Part shown: in pieces, positions 7,890 through 21,714 of the stretch | Layout of the letters: each line of letters begins with the position of its first letter | Numbering within the stretch: position 1 is the stretch's first letter | Assembly (NCBI GenBank): GCA_028673005.1 | Contig: CM054113.1 | Coordinates: 212,899,504 to 212,963,503 of the forward strand | Reading direction: 5' to 3' | DNA: 64,000 bases | Origin: Tanypteryx hageni | Lineage: Eukaryota > Arthropoda > Insecta > Odonata > Petaluridae | The notes under the pieces: model-generated | Seen by the model: only the letters and a program-made list of their open reading frames with translations | Databases searched by the model: none | Told to the model about the DNA's origin: nothing | Made by a program: the position numbers and the translations under genes

Positions 7890-8311
7890 GTGACAAATAG
7901 GGTGTTGATCATGTTGAGAAAAAGGATTCTTCCAATTCCAAGGTTAACAAGGAATCCGATGAAGTTATCACATGAATTTAAAAAAAGTTGCGTTGCTAAA
8001 TCAGTGTTGTTGAAATCCACCGGACATGAGATATCAAGGCTTGCTGTCATGCTTGCAGTCATATCCGTCGTGCGAAATCTGACTCCCTACTTAATTTTAA
8101 ATCGTATAATGATGCCAAAGGAAAAGTTACCGTCAGGTGTGATCTTTCACGCGCATAAGAAAGGGTGGATGAACGAAGAACCTGTGTTAGATTGGCTGAA
8201 GGTTGTTTGGGGTCGCGTTCTATTCAAGGTTTAGTTTTTTCCTCTAAAAACTTTCCGAAAATCTTAGGGTCGCGTTATATTTAAGGTCGCTTTATATTCG
8301 AGACAATACGG
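7890..8311 (+). mobile_element. pogo/Tigger remnant, unit 2
   Basis: Protein fragment identical to unit 1; right end and TA intact. Confidence 0.8.
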
Positions 8312-9054
8312 TAGTTCGTGAGTACAACCACTTCAATCTAAGTAGATAAATGAGTTAATACAAACGATAGTTTTAAGATATTATTTTTTTGATAATCTAT
8401 GAATAGTTCAAAAGGTATAAAAATGAGCAAGCCATCGACATACGTTATATTTGAAATACTTTTCTCATTTCTGTCTGTTGAGTTATTCCAGACCTCCACC
8501 AAATCCGCCAGGATATGGGCAATATTGTTCCTGATATCGTGCATCATCGCCATCGCCTGGCGGATTTGGTGGGGTCTGCGTCGTTACTTGGTCGGCCGGC
8601 GGCGAGGATGGTCTCCTGAAGACCCCGGCGCAAACAACTTGCCCTTTCCTTCCCCTGTAAGTATAGTAAGCCTAAAGCGGCAATAATATATTTCTTCTCT
8701 TATTTTATTAACCCTTCTAATACGTTATTTTCAATAGTTGATAACAAAAGTGTCCAATCGTCTCTGACGAATACGGAAAGGTCGTTTTCGAAGAAAATAA
8801 CCCATTTTCATTATTCTCCTTCATCAGTGTGCCTAGTGCAGTAGAAATTAGTTAAAACAAGTCAAGTGGGTGCAGTAGGATATAGCTTTATTGGCTGAAC
8901 AGTAGGAATAAAGCATGAGAATTTTGCAGAGTTATGTTTATTATTACTATTTAGTTTAAGTATCTTGATTTTTAATAGAGATTTGTAGATTCTACAAATC
9001 AGTTAATATTTAGCTCTCCATTCATTAATTGGTTTATTCTGGCAATTATTTCAG

Positions 9055-9412
9055 GTGGAGGAGAGGGCAGAGGAGGAGGAATTTCAGGGGGTGGTGATTG
9101 ATGGAGGCGATGATAGGGTTGCGGTGGGATAGGGGGAGGAGGTGTGGAGAGGGAAGCGGGAGTGGGTTCAGTGGTTCAAGCTGGTGGAGAGGGAGGAGAT
9201 GGTGGAGAGGGAGGAGATACTGGTGAGGGGGAAGAGAGGGGAGAGGGGGAAGGGAGGGTAGAGCGTGAAGATAGGGGTGAGGGACAAGAGAGTGGAGAGG
9301 TGGAAGAGGAGGGAGAGGGGGAAGAAAGGGGAGAGAGGGGAGGAGGGTGAGAAGGGGAAGAGGGGGGGAGAGGGAGAAGAGAGGGTAGAGGGAGAACAGG
9401 GGGGTGAGGGGG
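9055..9412. repeat. G-rich polypurine tract
   Basis: Same organisation as the copy at 4449. The unit 3 part has GGGAGAACAGG near 9389 where most copies have GGGGGAACAGG. Confidence 0.9.
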
Positions 9413-9585
9413 AAAATTTGGTATTCGATGTTGAGGAGTTTCAGGGTAGGGGTGATTTTAATAGGGGGGTGAATGGTGTTCGAGATATTCGATGATATTC
9501 CTTACGCGGGTGGGCGACAATTTTGATTGCCGCTCGTTGGGACGTGCGCCCATCGTCATCCACGTGTTAGCGTATGGTTCGCACC

Positions 9586-10050
9586 TGACTACACCCCACC
9601 ACCCCTGGTCAAGCGACCAACCAAGAACAGTCACTGAATATGGCTTCTACATCTTCCCCGGGCCACGGTCAACGTTCAGCTTCAACGCCTCTGTTTTCAG
9701 ATGATCCGCGATTCCAACAGGCCATGGAAAAGATAGAATCGCTCTCGCAACAGTTATTCGTCTTTATGGAAACGAGATCTTCACATAACACGTCGGCGGG
9801 TTCAATTCCTCCGCCGCCACCAACTTGGTCGAGTCTTCGCCGATCTGAACCTGCCACTGCCGATTTGCCACCAGACGCAGAAGTCTTACACCTTGCGGGA
9901 CAGGTCAGCACAGCCATTGTCTCCAACAAGTTTCGCGCTCGTGACCTTCACGAGGCCACCCTACTTCTTAACCTTGCTTCTACGTGGGAGCAACTACCCA
10001 TAGCGGCCAAAGCCTTTTATATCATCGGCTTCGAGTGTTGGGAGTTGTAG
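9586..10050 (+). pseudogene. gag-like retroelement remnant, unit 3
   Basis: TGA at 9586-9588 closes the upstream ATG after four codons, so only the internal ATG at 9640 gives the 136-residue form. It has ASTPLF and VLHLAG in place of ASPPLF and VLQLAG. Confidence 0.55.
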
Positions 10051-10095
10051 CGCGGCACGGGTGGGAGATAGCCGCCCGATTGACCACGCCCGCTG

Positions 10096-10977
10096 ATGAT
10101 GAAGCTTTGCACATCCCCCCTGGGATTTTGCCTCAGCCACGGCCACAGGTGGTCGTGGCAAATCAACAACCATCGACGTCTACCTCCGGCTCCAGATCAA
10201 GGCCTTTGCAGCGACCCCAGCCCCCCCGAGCGCGCGGACGAGAAAGAGCCGTCACCCGCTCCGCGAGATATTGAACCACCGGTCCTTCATCTACCCGGAT
10301 CTCCAGCGCCTGGTCCGCACCAGGGCCTGGATCCAGAGCTTGAGGACATATTTTTGGCCTGGAGAGACTCAGCCAAACCTGACGACCCTGTCACCTGGGA
10401 CACCGACCTCCAGGACAACGCCTCAACAGCTGATTCCCAGGATTCTGGCTTATCCACGGATTCACGAGATGGCAGTCCCACTCGTGAAGAAGATCCTGAA
10501 CAAGGTAGCGGACTGCCCTTCAACTGGGAAGGCGCAATCCCACCTCCAGCGGGCCCTGCACAAGCAATTAGACCCGTAAGTACTTGGCTGCCAGTGCCCT
10601 TGCCATATTCTTATGCCAGTGCCTCGGTGTATGAGTTATTTAGAGATGGTGCATATATTCCTAAGCCACCCCAAGCTCCCTATGTATATGCGCCCTCACA
10701 AGACTCCCCAGAATTAATAGAAACTATAGAAAGATTGATTTTAAGAGGAGTTGTGTCGCAGGCTCCAGTCCGGTGTGCCTTTAATTCTAGGCTTATTCCC
10801 AAGGCCCGTGGAGGATTTCGGCTTATACATGATCTATCCCCATGGACAGATTTTTATAATAAGCCCGAATTTAAGCTCAAAGATGCAGCTCAAGCGATGC
10901 TATTAATACCCTTTTCACCGCGGATGATTAAACTTGACCTGGAGGAAGCATTTTTCCAAATTCCAATAAAAAATTAG
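10096..10977 (+). pseudogene. Retrotransposon pol fragment, unit 3
   Basis: Most divergent pol class: PAPGPHQ, LPYSY, YIPK, VVSQ, FNSRL, DLSPW and PEFKL. Motif A is unchanged. Same TAG after the IPIKN sequence. Confidence 0.8.
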
Positions 10978-11165
10978 CATTTGAGCCTCAGTAAGACAGA
11001 GTAAGCACTGCATGTGGCCCACAGCCAACCAGTTTGACAAACCTGATGTATGACAGACAAACTCTGACATGATCTGTGAAGGAACGATTAGAAAATATAT
11101 TCCGAACCTACAACATTTTCCACACAAAAGTCAGCGTCAGTCATAATTACGACTTATGTTTAAGA

Positions 11166-11437
11166 CAGTGGTGCATTTTTTAATTGCAGGCAACACAAGC
11201 ACGGATAAATTTGCTAAGTGACATGCAATTTATTAAAAACCTACTATCAATATATAGACAATTTAAGTAGGTACTTATGGTAGGTTCTAAAGCCATCTTT
11301 ATCGCCTTTCGATAATTATCTTTCTCCCTATTGATTCGATGGTTAGGTAAGACGATGGATTAATTAAATTCAAAATTCTTAGAAGGCTCCGTGGGCCACC
11401 TGAAATCGAGATGCGGGCCACAGGTTGCACACCACTG
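11166..11437. mobile_element. Non-autonomous hAT element, unit 3
   Basis: Ends and target duplications intact. Confidence 0.85.
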
Positions 11438-12495
11438 GTTTAAGAGATAGAAATCTCAAGTGAGGTATGTACGCTGTAACTGATTTAATTTTTTATTGTT
11501 CCATTAATTACTACCTACTGGTTATAAAATAAATAGGCAAATCACAAATTCTGTATTTCCTTTGACTTCGCTTCTGATATATCCTTTAGCAGTGCTTAGA
11601 CGTTAGACCAAGCCGTTATAATTTATCCTTTTTGACACGATAGCATTCATCGCTAAGAACGCCTTCTCTTCCGACTCAAACGGGGCGGACGGAAGAGAGT
11701 GTGACAGACATCCAAACGATCCCGAGATGACGTTTCATATTAGCCAGCCACCTCGTAGTTCCAAATTCTATCACGTGTGGCGCCGCTGTAGCTGCTGGAC
11801 GAGCAATTCTTGTAGTTTTCCTATTCACTCCATATAAAGTTTCGTTTATTTGCCATAAGTGCTTTTCCACAATTTGATGGAAAATTGTTTGATATAAGTT
11901 CATTATATCAAACTAGGAGCCTTTTTTCTCGTGCCGTCCAGCGGTACATCATTGTTGGCTGTTTCCGTGGCAACCTCGCCATTCAGAACTATACAATTGT
12001 TCACGGAGGAGAGAAGTAATGAACGATAGAGGTAACTTTTTTCTTTGTCCACAATATTAATGAAAATCTGGTAAATCTCAGATCTTTGATCGTAGCATAG
12101 CTCAGGTGATTAGTGGAATTATAGCTAAATGTAGGGTTAATTCTCATTGCAATTAAAGAACTAATATCCGTCATGAAAGCAAGAAAACCTAAGTTGGCAT
12201 TTGATATAATCGAGCTTAGTGACTTTGAATGCCGATAACCATAAACTTAGACGCAGATTCCTTCGTGGGTGTCGCTAATCACGGATCCCGCTTCCGGTGC
12301 ACCCCGATCACCATACCTTGACCGCTACAAACGCTGTCCACTGGCAATGATTTTTTCGTCCTCGGCAATAAGACTAGCTATTCATGCTTACGGAACCAGT
12401 GAATTATGCAATCCGATCAGTGTCCTATCTTGCATTATCAAAACGTTTACTTTCCTAAGGAGATAGGTTGTATCAATCCATTATTTTAACAATGG

Positions 12496-12917
12496 GTGAC
12501 AAATAGGGTGTTGATCATGTTGAGAAAAAGGATTCTTCCAATTCCAAGGTTAACAAGGAATCCGATGAAGTTATCACATGAATTTAAAAAAAGTTGCGTT
12601 GCTAAATCAGTGTTGTTGAAATCCACCGGACATGAGATATCAAGGCTTGCTGTCATGCTTGCAGTCATATCCGTCGTGCGAAATCTGACTCCCTACTTAA
12701 TTTTAAATCGTATAATGATGCCAAAGGAAAAGTTACCGTCAGGTGTGATCTTTCACGCGCATAAGAAAGGGTGGATGAACGAAGAACCTGTGTTAGATTG
12801 GCTGAAGGTTGTTTGGGGTCGCGTTCTATTCAAGGTTTAGTTTTTTCCTCTAAAAACTTTCCGAAAATCTTAGGGTCGCGTTATATTTAAGGTCGCTTTA
12901 TATTCGAGACAATACGG
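12496..12917 (+). mobile_element. pogo/Tigger remnant, unit 3
   Basis: Protein fragment identical to unit 1; right end and TA intact. Confidence 0.8.
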
Positions 12918-13660
12918 TAGTTCGTGAGTACAACCACTTCAATCTAAGTAGATAAATGAGTTAATACAAACGATAGTTTTAAGATATTATTTTTTTGATA
13001 ATCTATGAATAGTTCAAAAGGTATAAAAATGAGCAAGCCATCGACATACGTTATATTTGAAATACTTTTCTCATTTCTGTCTGTTGAGTTATTCCAGACC
13101 TCCACCAAATCCGCCAGGATATGGGCAATATTGTTCCTGATATCGTGCATCATCGCCATCGCCTGGCGGATTTGGTGGGGTCTGCGTCGTTACTTGGTCG
13201 GCCGGCGGCGAGGATGGTCTCCTGAAGACCCCGGCGCAAACAACTTGCCCTTTCCTTCCCCTGTAAGTATAGTAAGCCTAAAGCGGCAATAATATATTTC
13301 TTCTCTTATTTCATTAACACTTCTAATACGTTATTTTCAATAGTTGATAACAAAAGTGTCCAATCGTCTCTGACGAATACGGAAAGGTCGTTTTCGAAGA
13401 AAATAACCCATTTTCATTATTCTCCTTCATCAGTGTGCCTAGTGCAGTAGAAATTAGTTAAAACAAGTCAAGTGGGTGCAGTAGGATATAGCTTTATTGG
13501 CTGAACAGTAGGAATAAAGCATGAGAATTTTGCAGAGTTATGTTTATTATTACTATTTAGTTTAAGTATCTTGATTTTTAATAGAGATTTGTAGATTCTA
13601 CAAATCAGTTAATATTTAGCTCTCCATTCATTAATTGGTTTATCCTGGCAATTATTTCAG

Positions 13661-14018
13661 GTGGAGGAGAGGGCAGAGGAGGAGGAATTTCAGGGGGTGG
13701 TGATTGATGGAGGCGATGATAGGGTTGCGGTGGGATAGGGGGAGGAGGTGTGGAGAGGGAAGCGGGAGTGGGTTCAGTGGTTCAAGCTGGTGGAGAGGGA
13801 GGAGATGGTGGAGAGGGAGGAGATACTGGTGAGGGGGAAGAGAGGGGAGAGGGGGAAGGGAGGGTAGAGCGTGAAGATAGGGGTGAGGGACAAGAGAGTG
13901 GAGAGGTGGAAGAGGAGGGAGAGGGGGAAGAAAGGGGAGAGAGGGGAGGAGGGTGAGAAGGGGAAGAGGGGGGGAGAGGGAGAAGAGAGGGTAGAGGGGG
14001 AACAGGGGGGTGAGGGGG
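13661..14018. repeat. G-rich polypurine tract
   Basis: Full-length copy with no length change relative to the copy at 4449. Confidence 0.9.
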
Positions 14019-14179
14019 AAAATTTGGTATTCGATGTTGAGGAGTTTCAGGGTAGGGGTGATTTTAATAGGGGGGTGAATGGTGTTCGAGATATTCGATG
14101 ATATTCCTTACGCGGGTGGGCGACAATTTTGATTGCCGCTCGTTGGGACGTGCGCCCATCGTCATCCACGTGTTAGCGT

Positions 14180-14656
14180 ATGGTTCGCACCAGACTACAC
14201 CCCACCACCCCTGGTCAAGCGACCAACCAAGAACAGTCACTGAATATGGCTTCTACATCTTCCCCGGGCCACGGTCAACGTTCAGCTTCACCGCCTCTGT
14301 TTTCAGATGATCCGCGATTCCAACAGGCCATGGAAAAGATAGAATCGCTCTCGCAACAGTTATTCGTCTTTATGGAAACGAGATCTTCACATAACACGTC
14401 GGCGGGTTCAATTCCTCCGCCGCCACCAACTTGGTCGAGTCTTCGCCGATCTGAACCTGCCACTGCCGATTTGCCACCAGACGCAGAAGTCTTACAGCTT
14501 GCGGGACAGGTCAGCACAGCCATTGTCTCCAACAAGTTTCGCGCTCGTGACCTTCACGAGGCCACTCTACTTCTTAACCTTGCTTCTACGTGGGAGCAAC
14601 TACCCATAGCGGCCAAAGCCTTTTATATCATCGGCTTCGAGTGTTGGGAGTTGTAG
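14180..14656 (+). pseudogene. gag-like retroelement remnant, unit 4
   Basis: Identical in protein sequence to the unit 1 and 2 copies. Confidence 0.55.
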
Positions 14657-14701
14657 CGCGGCATGGGTGGGAGATAGCCGCCCGATTGACCACGCTCGCT
14701 G

Positions 14702-15583
14702 ATGATGAAGCTTTGCACATCCCCCCTGGGATTTTGCCTCAGCCACGGCCACAGGTGGTCGTGGCAAATCAACAACCATCGACGTCTACCTCCGGCTCCA
14801 GATCAAGGCCTTTGCAGCGACCCCAGCCCCCCCGAGCGCGCGGACGAGAAAGAGCCGTCACCCGCTCCGCGAGATATTGAACCACCGGTCCTTCATCTAC
14901 CCGGATCTACAGCGCCTGTTCCGCACCAGGGCCTGGATCCAGAGCTTGAGGACATATTTTTGGCATGGAGAGACTCAGCCAAACCTGACGACCCTGTTAC
15001 CTGGGACACCGACCTCCAGGACAACGCCTCAACAGCTGATTCCCAGGATTCTGGCTTATCCACGGATTCACGAGATGGCAGTCCCACTCGTGAAGAAGAT
15101 CCTGAACAAGGTAGCGGACTGCCCTTCAACTGGGAAGGCGCAATCCCACCTCCAGCGGGCCCTGCACAAGCAATTAGACCCGTAAGTACTTGGCTGCCAG
15201 TGCCCTTTCCATATCCTTATGCCAGTGCCTCGGTGTATGAGTTATTTAGAGATGGTGCATATCTTCCTAAGCCACCCCAAGCTCCCTATGTATATGCGCC
15301 CTCACAAGACTCCCCAGAATTAATAGAAACTATAGAAAGATTGATTTTAAGAGGAGTTTTGTCGCAGGCTCCAGTCCGGTGTGCCTTTAATGCTAGGCTT
15401 ATTCCCAAGGCCCGTGGAGGATTTCAGCTTATACATGATCTATCCGCATGGACAGATTTTTATAATAAGCCCGATTTTAAGCTCAAAGATGCAGCTCAAG
15501 CGATGCTATTGATACCCTTTTCACCGCGGATGATTAAACTTGACCTGGAGGAAGCATTTTTCCAAATTCCAATCAAAAATTAG
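14702..15583 (+). pseudogene. Retrotransposon pol fragment, unit 4
   Basis: Identical in protein sequence to unit 2, including the Gln in the fingers block. Confidence 0.8.
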
Positions 15584-15771
15584 CATTTGAGCCTCAGTAA
15601 GACAGAGTAAGCACTGCATGTGGCCCACAGCCCACCAGTTTGACAAACCTGATGTATGACAGACAAACTCTGACATGATCTCTGAAGGAACGATTAAAAA
15701 ATATATTCCGAACCTACAACATTTTCCACACAAAAGTCAGCGTCAGTCATAATTACGACTTATGTTTAAGA

Positions 15772-16043
15772 CAGTGGTGCATTTTTTAATTGCAGGCAAC
15801 ACAAGCACGGATAAATTTGCTAAGTGACATGCAATTTATTAAAAACCTACTATCAATATATAGACAATTTAAGTAGGTACTTATGGTAGGTTCTAAAGCC
15901 ATCTTTATCGCCTTTCGATAATTATCTTTCTCCCTATTGATTCGATGGTTAGGTAAGACGATGGATTAATTAAATTCAAAATTCTTAGAAGGCTCCGTGG
16001 GCCACCTGAAATCGAGATGCGGGCCACAGGTTGCACACCACTG
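15772..16043. mobile_element. Non-autonomous hAT element, unit 4
   Basis: Ends and target duplications intact; sequence as in unit 2. Confidence 0.85.
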
Positions 16044-17101
16044 GTTTAAGAGATAGAAATCTCAAGTGAGGTATGTACGCTGTAACTGATTTAATTTTTG
16101 ATTGTTCCATTAATTACTACCTACTGGTTATAAAATAAATAGGCAAATCACAAATTCTGTATTTCCTTTCACTTCGCTTCTGATATATCCTTTACCAGTG
16201 CTTAGACGTTAGACCAAGCCGTTATAATTTATCCTTTTTGACACGATAGCATTCATCGCTAAGAACGCCTTCTCTTCCGACTCAAACGGGGCGGACGGAA
16301 GAGAGTGTGACAGACATCCAAACGATCCCGAGATGACGTTTCATATTAGCCAGCCACCTCGTAGTTCCAAATTCTATCACGTGTGGCGCCGCTGTAGCTG
16401 CTGGACGAGCAATTCTTGTAGTTTTCCTATTCACTCCATATAAAGTTTCGTTTATTTGCCATAAGTGCTTTTCCACAATTTGATGGAAAATTGTTTGATA
16501 TAAGTTCATTATATCAAACTAGGAGCCTTTTTTCTCGTGCCGTCCAGCGGTACATCATTGTTGGCTGTTTCCGTGGCAACCTCGCCATTCAGAACTATAC
16601 AATTGTTCACGGAGGAGAGAAGTAATGAACGATAGAGGTAACTTTTTTCTTTGTCCACAATATTAATGAAAATCTGGTAAATCTCAGATCTTTGATCGTA
16701 GCATAGCTCAGGTGATTAGTGGAATTATAGCTAAATGTAGGGTTAATTCTCATTGCAATTAAAGAACTAATATCCGTCATGAAAGCAAGAAAACCTAAGT
16801 TGGCATTTGATATAATCGAGCTTAGTGACTTTGAATGCCGATAACCATAAACTTAGACGCAGATTCCTTCGTGGGTGTCGCTAATCACGGATCCCGCTTC
16901 CGGTGCACCCCGATCACCATACCTTGACCGCTACAAACGCTGTCCACTGGCAATGATTTTTTCGTCCTCGGCAATAAGACTAGCTATTCATGCTTACGGA
17001 ACCAGTGAATTATGCAATCCGATCAGTGTCCTATCTTGCATTATCAAAACGTTTACTTTCCTAAGGAGATAGGTTGTATCAATCCATTATTTTAACAATG
17101 G

Positions 17102-17523
17102 GTGACAAATAGGGTGTTGATCATGTTGAGAAAAAGGATTCTTCCAATTCCAAGGTTAACAAGGAATCCGATGAAGTTATCACATGAATTTAAAAAAAGT
17201 TGCGTTGCTAAATCAGTGTTGTTGAAATCCACCGGACATGAGATATCAAGGCTTGCTGTCATGCTTGCAGTCATATCCGTCGTGCGAAATCTGACTCCCT
17301 ACTTAATTTTAAATCGTATAATGATGCCAAAGGAAAAGTTACCGTCAGGTGTGATCTTTCACGCGCATAAGAAAGGGTGGATGAACGAAGAACCTGTGTT
17401 AGATTGGCTGAAGGTTGTTTGGGGTCGCGTTCTATTCAAGGTTTAGTTTTTTCCTCTAAAAACTTTCCGAAAATCTTAGGGTCGCGTTATATTTAAGGTC
17501 GCTTTATATTCGAGACAATACGG
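17102..17523 (+). mobile_element. pogo/Tigger remnant, unit 4
   Basis: Protein fragment identical to unit 1; right end and TA intact. Confidence 0.8.
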
Positions 17524-18266
17524 TAGTTCGTGAGTACAACCACTTCAATCTAAGTAGATAAATGAGTTAATACAAACGATAGTTTTAAGATATTATTTTT
17601 TTGATAATCTATGAATAGTTCAAAAGGTATAAAAATGAGCAAGCCATCGACATACGTTATATTTGAAATACTTTTCTCATTTCTGTCTGTTGAGTTATTC
17701 CAGACCTCCACCAAATCCGCCAGGATATGGGCAATATTGTTCCTGATATCGTGCATCATCGCCATCGCCTGGCGGATTTGGTGGGGTCTGCGTCGTTACT
17801 TGGTCGGCCGGCGGCGAGGATGGTCTCCTGAAGACCCCGGCGCAAACAACTTGCCCTTTCCTTCCCCTGTAAGTATAGTAAGCCTAAAGCGGCAATAATA
17901 TATTTCTTCTCTTATTTTATTAACCCTTCTAATACGTTATTTTCAATAGTTGATAACAAAAGTGTCCAATCGTCTCTGACGAATACGGAAAGGTCGTTTT
18001 CGAAGAAAATAACCCATTTTCATTATTCTCCTTCATCAGTGTGCCTAGTGCAGTAGAAATTAGTTAAAACAAGTCAAGTGGGTGCAGTAGGATATAGCTT
18101 TATTGGCTGAACAGTAGGAATAAAGCATGAGAATTTTGCAGAGTTATGTTTATTATTACTATTTAGTTTAAGTATCTTGATTTTTAATAGAGATTTGTAG
18201 ATTCTACAAATCAGTTAATATTTAGCTCTCCATTCATTAATTGGTTTATTCTGGCAATTATTTCAG

Positions 18267-18631
18267 GTGGAGGAGAGGGCAGAGGAGGAGGAATTTCAGG
18301 GGGTGGTGATTGATGGAGGCGATGATAGGGTTGCGGTGGGATAGGGGGAGGAGGTGTGGAGAGGGAAGCGGGAGTGGGTTCAGTGGTTCAAGCTGGTGGA
18401 GAGGGAGGAGATGGTGGAGAGGGAGGAGATACTGGTGAGGGGGAAGAGAGGGGAGAGGGGGAAGGGAGGGTAGAGCGTGAAGATAGGGGTGAGGGACAAG
18501 AGAGTGGAGAGGTGGAAGAGGAGGGAGAGGGGGAAGAAAGGGGAGAGGGGGGAGAAGGGGAGGAGGGGGGAGAAGGGGAAGAGGGTGAGAGGGATAAGAG
18601 AGGGTAGAGGGGGAACAGGGGGGTGAGGGGG
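18267..18631. repeat. G-rich polypurine tract, expanded by 7 bp
   Basis: The segment at about 18545-18600 has a different order of GGGGGGAGAAGGGGAGG-like motifs and is 7 bp longer than the others. This fits replication slippage or unequal exchange within the tract. Confidence 0.9.
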
Positions 18632-18804
18632 AAAATTTGGTATTCGATGTTGAGGAGTTTCAGGGTAGGGGTGATTTTAATAGGGGGGTGAATGGTGTTC
18701 GAGATATTCGATGATATTCCTTACGCGGGTGGGCGACAATTTTGATTGCCGCTCGTTGGGACGTGCGCCCATCGTCATCCACGTGTTAGCGTATGGTTCG
18801 CACC

Positions 18805-19269
18805 TGACTACACCCCACCACCCCTGGTCAAGCGACCAACCAAGAACAGTCACTGAATATGGCTTCTACATCTTCCCCGGGCCACGGTCAACGTTCAGCT
18901 TCAACGCCTCTGTTTTCAGATGATCCGCGATTCCAACAGGCCATGGAAAAGATAGAATCGCTCTCGCAACAGTTATTCGTCTTTATGGAAACGAGATCTT
19001 CACATAACACGTCGGCGGGTTCAATTCCTCCGCCGCCACCAACTTGGTCGAGTCTTCGCCGATCTGAACCTGCCACTGCCGATTTGCCACCAGACGCAGA
19101 AGTCTTACACCTTGCGGGACAGGTCAGCACAGCCATTGTCTCCAACAAGTTTCGCGCTCGTGACCTTCACGAGGCCACCCTACTTCTTAACCTTGCTTCT
19201 ACGTGGGAGCAACTACCCATAGCGGCCAAAGCCTTTTATATCATCGGCTTCGAGTGTTGGGAGTTGTAG
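18805..19269 (+). pseudogene. gag-like retroelement remnant, unit 5
   Basis: Carries the same TGA (18805-18807) and the same protein variants as unit 3; the usable internal ATG is at 18859. Confidence 0.55.
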
Positions 19270-19314
19270 CGCGGCACGGGTGGGAGATAGCCGCCCGATT
19301 GACCACGCCCGCTG

Positions 19315-20196
19315 ATGATGAAGCTTTGCACATCCCCCCTGGGATTTTGCCTCAGCCACGGCCACAGGTGGTCGTGGCAAATCAACAACCATCGACGTCT
19401 ACCTCCGGCTCCAGATCAAGGCCTTTGCAGCGACCCCAGCCCCCCCGAGCGCGCGGACGAGAAAGAGCCGTCACCCGCTCCGCGAGATATTGAACCACCG
19501 GTCCTTCATCTACCCGGATCTCCAGCGCCTGGTCCGCACCAGGGCCTGGATCCAGAGCTTGAGGACATATTTTTGGCCTGGAGAGACTCAGCCAAACCTG
19601 ACGACCCTGTCACCTGGGACACCGACCTCCAGGACAACGCCTCAACAGCTGATTCCCAGGATTCTGGCTTATCCACGGATTCACGAGATGGCAGTCCCAC
19701 TCGTGAAGAAGATCCTGAACAAGGTAGCGGACTGCCCTTCAACTGGGAAGGCGCAATCCCACCTCCAGCGGGCCCTGCACAAGCAATTAGACCCGTAAGT
19801 ACTTGGCTGCCAGTGCCCTTGCCATATTCTTATGCCAGTGCCTCGGTGTATGAGTTATTTAGAGATGGTGCATATATTCCTAAGCCACCCCAAGCTCCCT
19901 ATGTATATGCGCCCTCACAAGACTCCCCAGAATTAATAGAAACTATAGAAAGATTGATTTTAAGAGGAGTTGTGTCGCAGGCTCCAGTCCGGTGTGCCTT
20001 TAATTCTAGGCTTATTCCCAAGGCCCGTGGAGGATTTCGGCTTATACATGATCTATCCCCATGGACAGATTTTTATAATAAGCCCGAATTTAAGCTCAAA
20101 GATGCAGCTCAAGCGATGCTATTAATACCCTTTTCACCGCGGATGATTAAACTTGACCTGGAGGAAGCATTTTTCCAAATTCCAATAAAAAATTAG
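19315..20196 (+). pseudogene. Retrotransposon pol fragment, unit 5
   Basis: Identical in protein sequence to unit 3. Confidence 0.8.
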
Positions 20197-20384
20197 CATT
20201 TGAGCCTCAGTAAGACAGAGTAAGCACTGCATGTGGCCCACAGCCAACCAGTTTGACAAACCTGATGTATGACAGACAAACTCTGACATGATCTGTGAAG
20301 GAACGATTAGAAAATATATTCCGAACCTACAACATTTTCCACACAAAAGTCAGCGTCAGTCATAATTACGACTTATGTTTAAGA

Positions 20385-20656
20385 CAGTGGTGCATTTTTT
20401 AATTGCAGGCAACACAAGCACGGATAAATTTGCTAAGTGACATGCAATTTATTAAAAACCTACTATCAATATATAGACAATTTAAGTAGGTACTTATGGT
20501 AGGTTCTAAAGCCATCTTTATCGCCTTTCGATAATTATCTTTCTCCCTATTGATTCGATGGTTAGGTAAGACGATGGATTAATTAAATTCAAAATTCTTA
20601 GAAGGCTCCGTGGGCCACCTGAAATCGAGATGCGGGCCACAGGTTGCACACCACTG
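20385..20656. mobile_element. Non-autonomous hAT element, unit 5
   Basis: Ends and target duplications intact; sequence as in unit 3. Confidence 0.85.
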
Positions 20657-21714
20657 GTTTAAGAGATAGAAATCTCAAGTGAGGTATGTACGCTGTAACT
20701 GATTTAATTTTTTATTGTTCCATTAATTACTACCTACTGGTTATAAAATAAATAGGCAAATCACAAATTCTGTATTTCCTTTGACTTCGCTTCTGATATA
20801 TCCTTTAGCAGTGCTTAGACGTTAGACCAAGCCGTTATAATTTATCCTTTTTGACACGATAGCATTCATCGCTAAGAACGCCTTCTCTTCCGACTCAAAC
20901 GGGGCGGACGGAAGAGAGTGTGACAGACATCCAAACGATCCCGAGATGACGTTTCATATTAGCCAGCCACCTCGTAGTTCCAAATTCTATCACGTGTGGC
21001 GCCGCTGTAGCTGCTGGACGAGCAATTCTTGTAGTTTTCCTATTCACTCCATATAAAGTTTCGTTTATTTGCCATAAGTGCTTTTCCACAATTTGATGGA
21101 AAATTGTTTGATATAAGTTCATTATATCAAACTAGGAGCCTTTTTTCTCGTGCCGTCCAGCGGTACATCATTGTTGGCTGTTTCCGTGGCAACCTCGCCA
21201 TTCAGAACTATACAATTGTTCACGGAGGAGAGAAGTAATGAACGATAGAGGTAACTTTTTTCTTTGTCCACAATATTAATGAAAATCTGGTAAATCTCAG
21301 ATCTTTGATCGTAGCATAGCTCAGGTGATTAGTGGAATTATAGCTAAATGTAGGGTTAATTCTCATTGCAATTAAAGAACTAATATCCGTCATGAAAGCA
21401 AGAAAACCTAAGTTGGCATTTGATATAATCGAGCTTAGTGACTTTGAATGCCGATAACCATAAACTTAGACGCAGATTCCTTCGTGGGTGTCGCTAATCA
21501 CGGATCCCGCTTCCGGTGCACCCCGATCACCATACCTTGACCGCTACAAACGCTGTCCACTGGCAATGATTTTTTCGTCCTCGGCAATAAGACTAGCTAT
21601 TCATGCTTACGGAACCAGTGAATTATGCAATCCGATCAGTGTCCTATCTTGCATTATCAAAACGTTTACTTTCCTAAGGAGATAGGTTGTATCAATCCAT
21701 TATTTTAACAATGG

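Larger units (their letters stand above)
4607..9212. repeat. Repeat unit 2
   Basis: This 4606 bp unit is nearly identical to unit 4. Shared diagnostic changes are Gln for Arg in the RT motif RGGF(Q/R)LIHD, GATCTCTGAAGG near 6469, CCTTTCACTTCG near 6955 and AACCCTTC near 8711. Confidence 0.95.
9213..13818. repeat. Repeat unit 3
   Basis: This 4606 bp unit carries a distinctive variant set. It has a TGA at codon 5 of the upstream gag start, ASTPLF in gag, and LPYSY, YIPK, VVSQ, FNSRL, DLSPW and PEFKL in pol. Unit 5 shares the set through most of its length. Confidence 0.95.
13819..18424. repeat. Repeat unit 4
   Basis: This 4606 bp unit is a near copy of unit 2 and carries all of that unit's diagnostic variants. 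With unit 5 it forms a duplicate of the unit 2-3 pair. Confidence 0.95.
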